Shown here piece after piece: positions 5,302 to 5,446 of a DNA stretch of 5,446 nucleotides. Source of the DNA: Christensenella sp. UBA941 (GTDB taxonomy: Bacteria > Bacillota > Clostridia > Christensenellales > UBA941); the NCBI GenBank assembly GCA_002293365.1, contig DBDD01000144.1, positions 3,722 to 9,167 on the forward strand, written 5' to 3'. Both the position numbers and the translations under genes were made by a program. How positions within the stretch are numbered: position 1 is the first letter of the stretch; each line of letters opens with the position of its first letter. The notes beneath the pieces were generated by a model that had not been told where the DNA came from, searched no databases, and saw only the letters and a program-made list of their open reading frames with translations.

Positions 5302-5446
5302 ATATACCATCGCAGACGGAGAGGAAAGACACTCGTTCACAATTCCCGTTGAGGCGTTGGACAAGGAACTTGAATGTGCCGGATACAGCATTCGTAAGGA
5401 TCAATGGTATGACCACAAGGTTGTCTTTATGTCGGCAAATATTGCA
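5219..5446 (+). pseudogene. Frame-displaced C-terminal domain of the CbiK lipoprotein (runs off right edge)
   Basis: In the frame shifted +1 relative to the cbiK reading, 76 codons stay open to the window edge. They read as the natural continuation of the domain left behind at F378: VTLSGQGYGKLYMGTGEQA, then HSFTIPVEALDKELECAGYSI, then KDQWYDHKVVFMSANIA. I recall this pattern (TLSG.GY..LYMGT, then FTIPVEALD, then KWYDR..VF) as the C-terminal beta-rich domain of clostridial CbiK lipoproteins and other surface lipoproteins; I do not name the family with certainty. It has no start codon or ribosome site of its own, so it is not a separate gene. Removing one T from 5215-5218 would join both parts into one protein. 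Typed as pseudogene because the reading frame is broken as given; it could equally be a sequencing error. Confidence 0.75.

Noticed and set aside
5219..5446. Independent gene starting after cbiK
   Set aside because: No start codon with a ribosome site; the sequence is the second half of a domain begun in the cbiK frame.

Overview
The window looks like a piece of chromosome from an endospore-forming, Gram-positive anaerobe of the Clostridia type; I cannot name genus or species. The reasons are a pair of spore-coat genes, a long SRP RNA of the Bacillus/Clostridium kind with an Alu domain, strong AGGAGG-type ribosome sites with two apparent TTG starts, U-tailed intrinsic terminators, and an exported CbiK-like cobalt chelatase behind a cobalamin riboswitch. 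Nothing suggests a mobile element, CRISPR array or prophage.

Layout, left to right. (1) A DUF1015 protein on the minus strand runs off the left edge and starts with TTG at 1234; a good sigma-A-type promoter lies upstream. (2) A divergent spacer of 238 bases follows. (3) A two-gene spore-coat operon (1473-2405) encodes a 68-residue coat protein and a CotF-domain protein. The latter carries a long basic N-terminal tail of 22 consecutive pentapeptides of the KSTAS type. The operon ends in a 15-bp hairpin plus U-run. (4) A HAD-family hydrolase (2649-3311) has its own ribosome site and a TTG start. (5) The stretch 3312-4083 has no protein gene but holds two structured RNAs in tandem. The first is the complete SRP RNA with a near-consensus promoter and a terminator. 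The second is a cobalamin riboswitch whose likely extended -10 promoter sits directly against the U-run of the SRP terminator. (6) From 4084 a lipoprotein form of the class II chelatase CbiK begins, under riboswitch control.

The CbiK gene is frameshifted. At a run of four T (5215-5218) the reading frame leaves a C-terminal beta-rich domain. That domain continues intact in the +1 frame to the window's right edge. A single extra T would account for it: sequencing error, recent mutation, or less likely recoding.

Working together: the coat genes form one sporulation operon. The riboswitch, terminator and cbiK-like gene form one cobalamin-repressed unit, and the exported chelatase presumably handles tetrapyrroles or cobalt outside the membrane. 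The DUF1015 and HAD genes have no visible functional tie to these. The points most worth a second look are the pentad-repeat coat tail, the exported chelatase with its frameshift, and an SRP RNA whose otherwise highly conserved protein-binding core departs from the usual sequence (UGAC tetraloop and an A at the G49 position).
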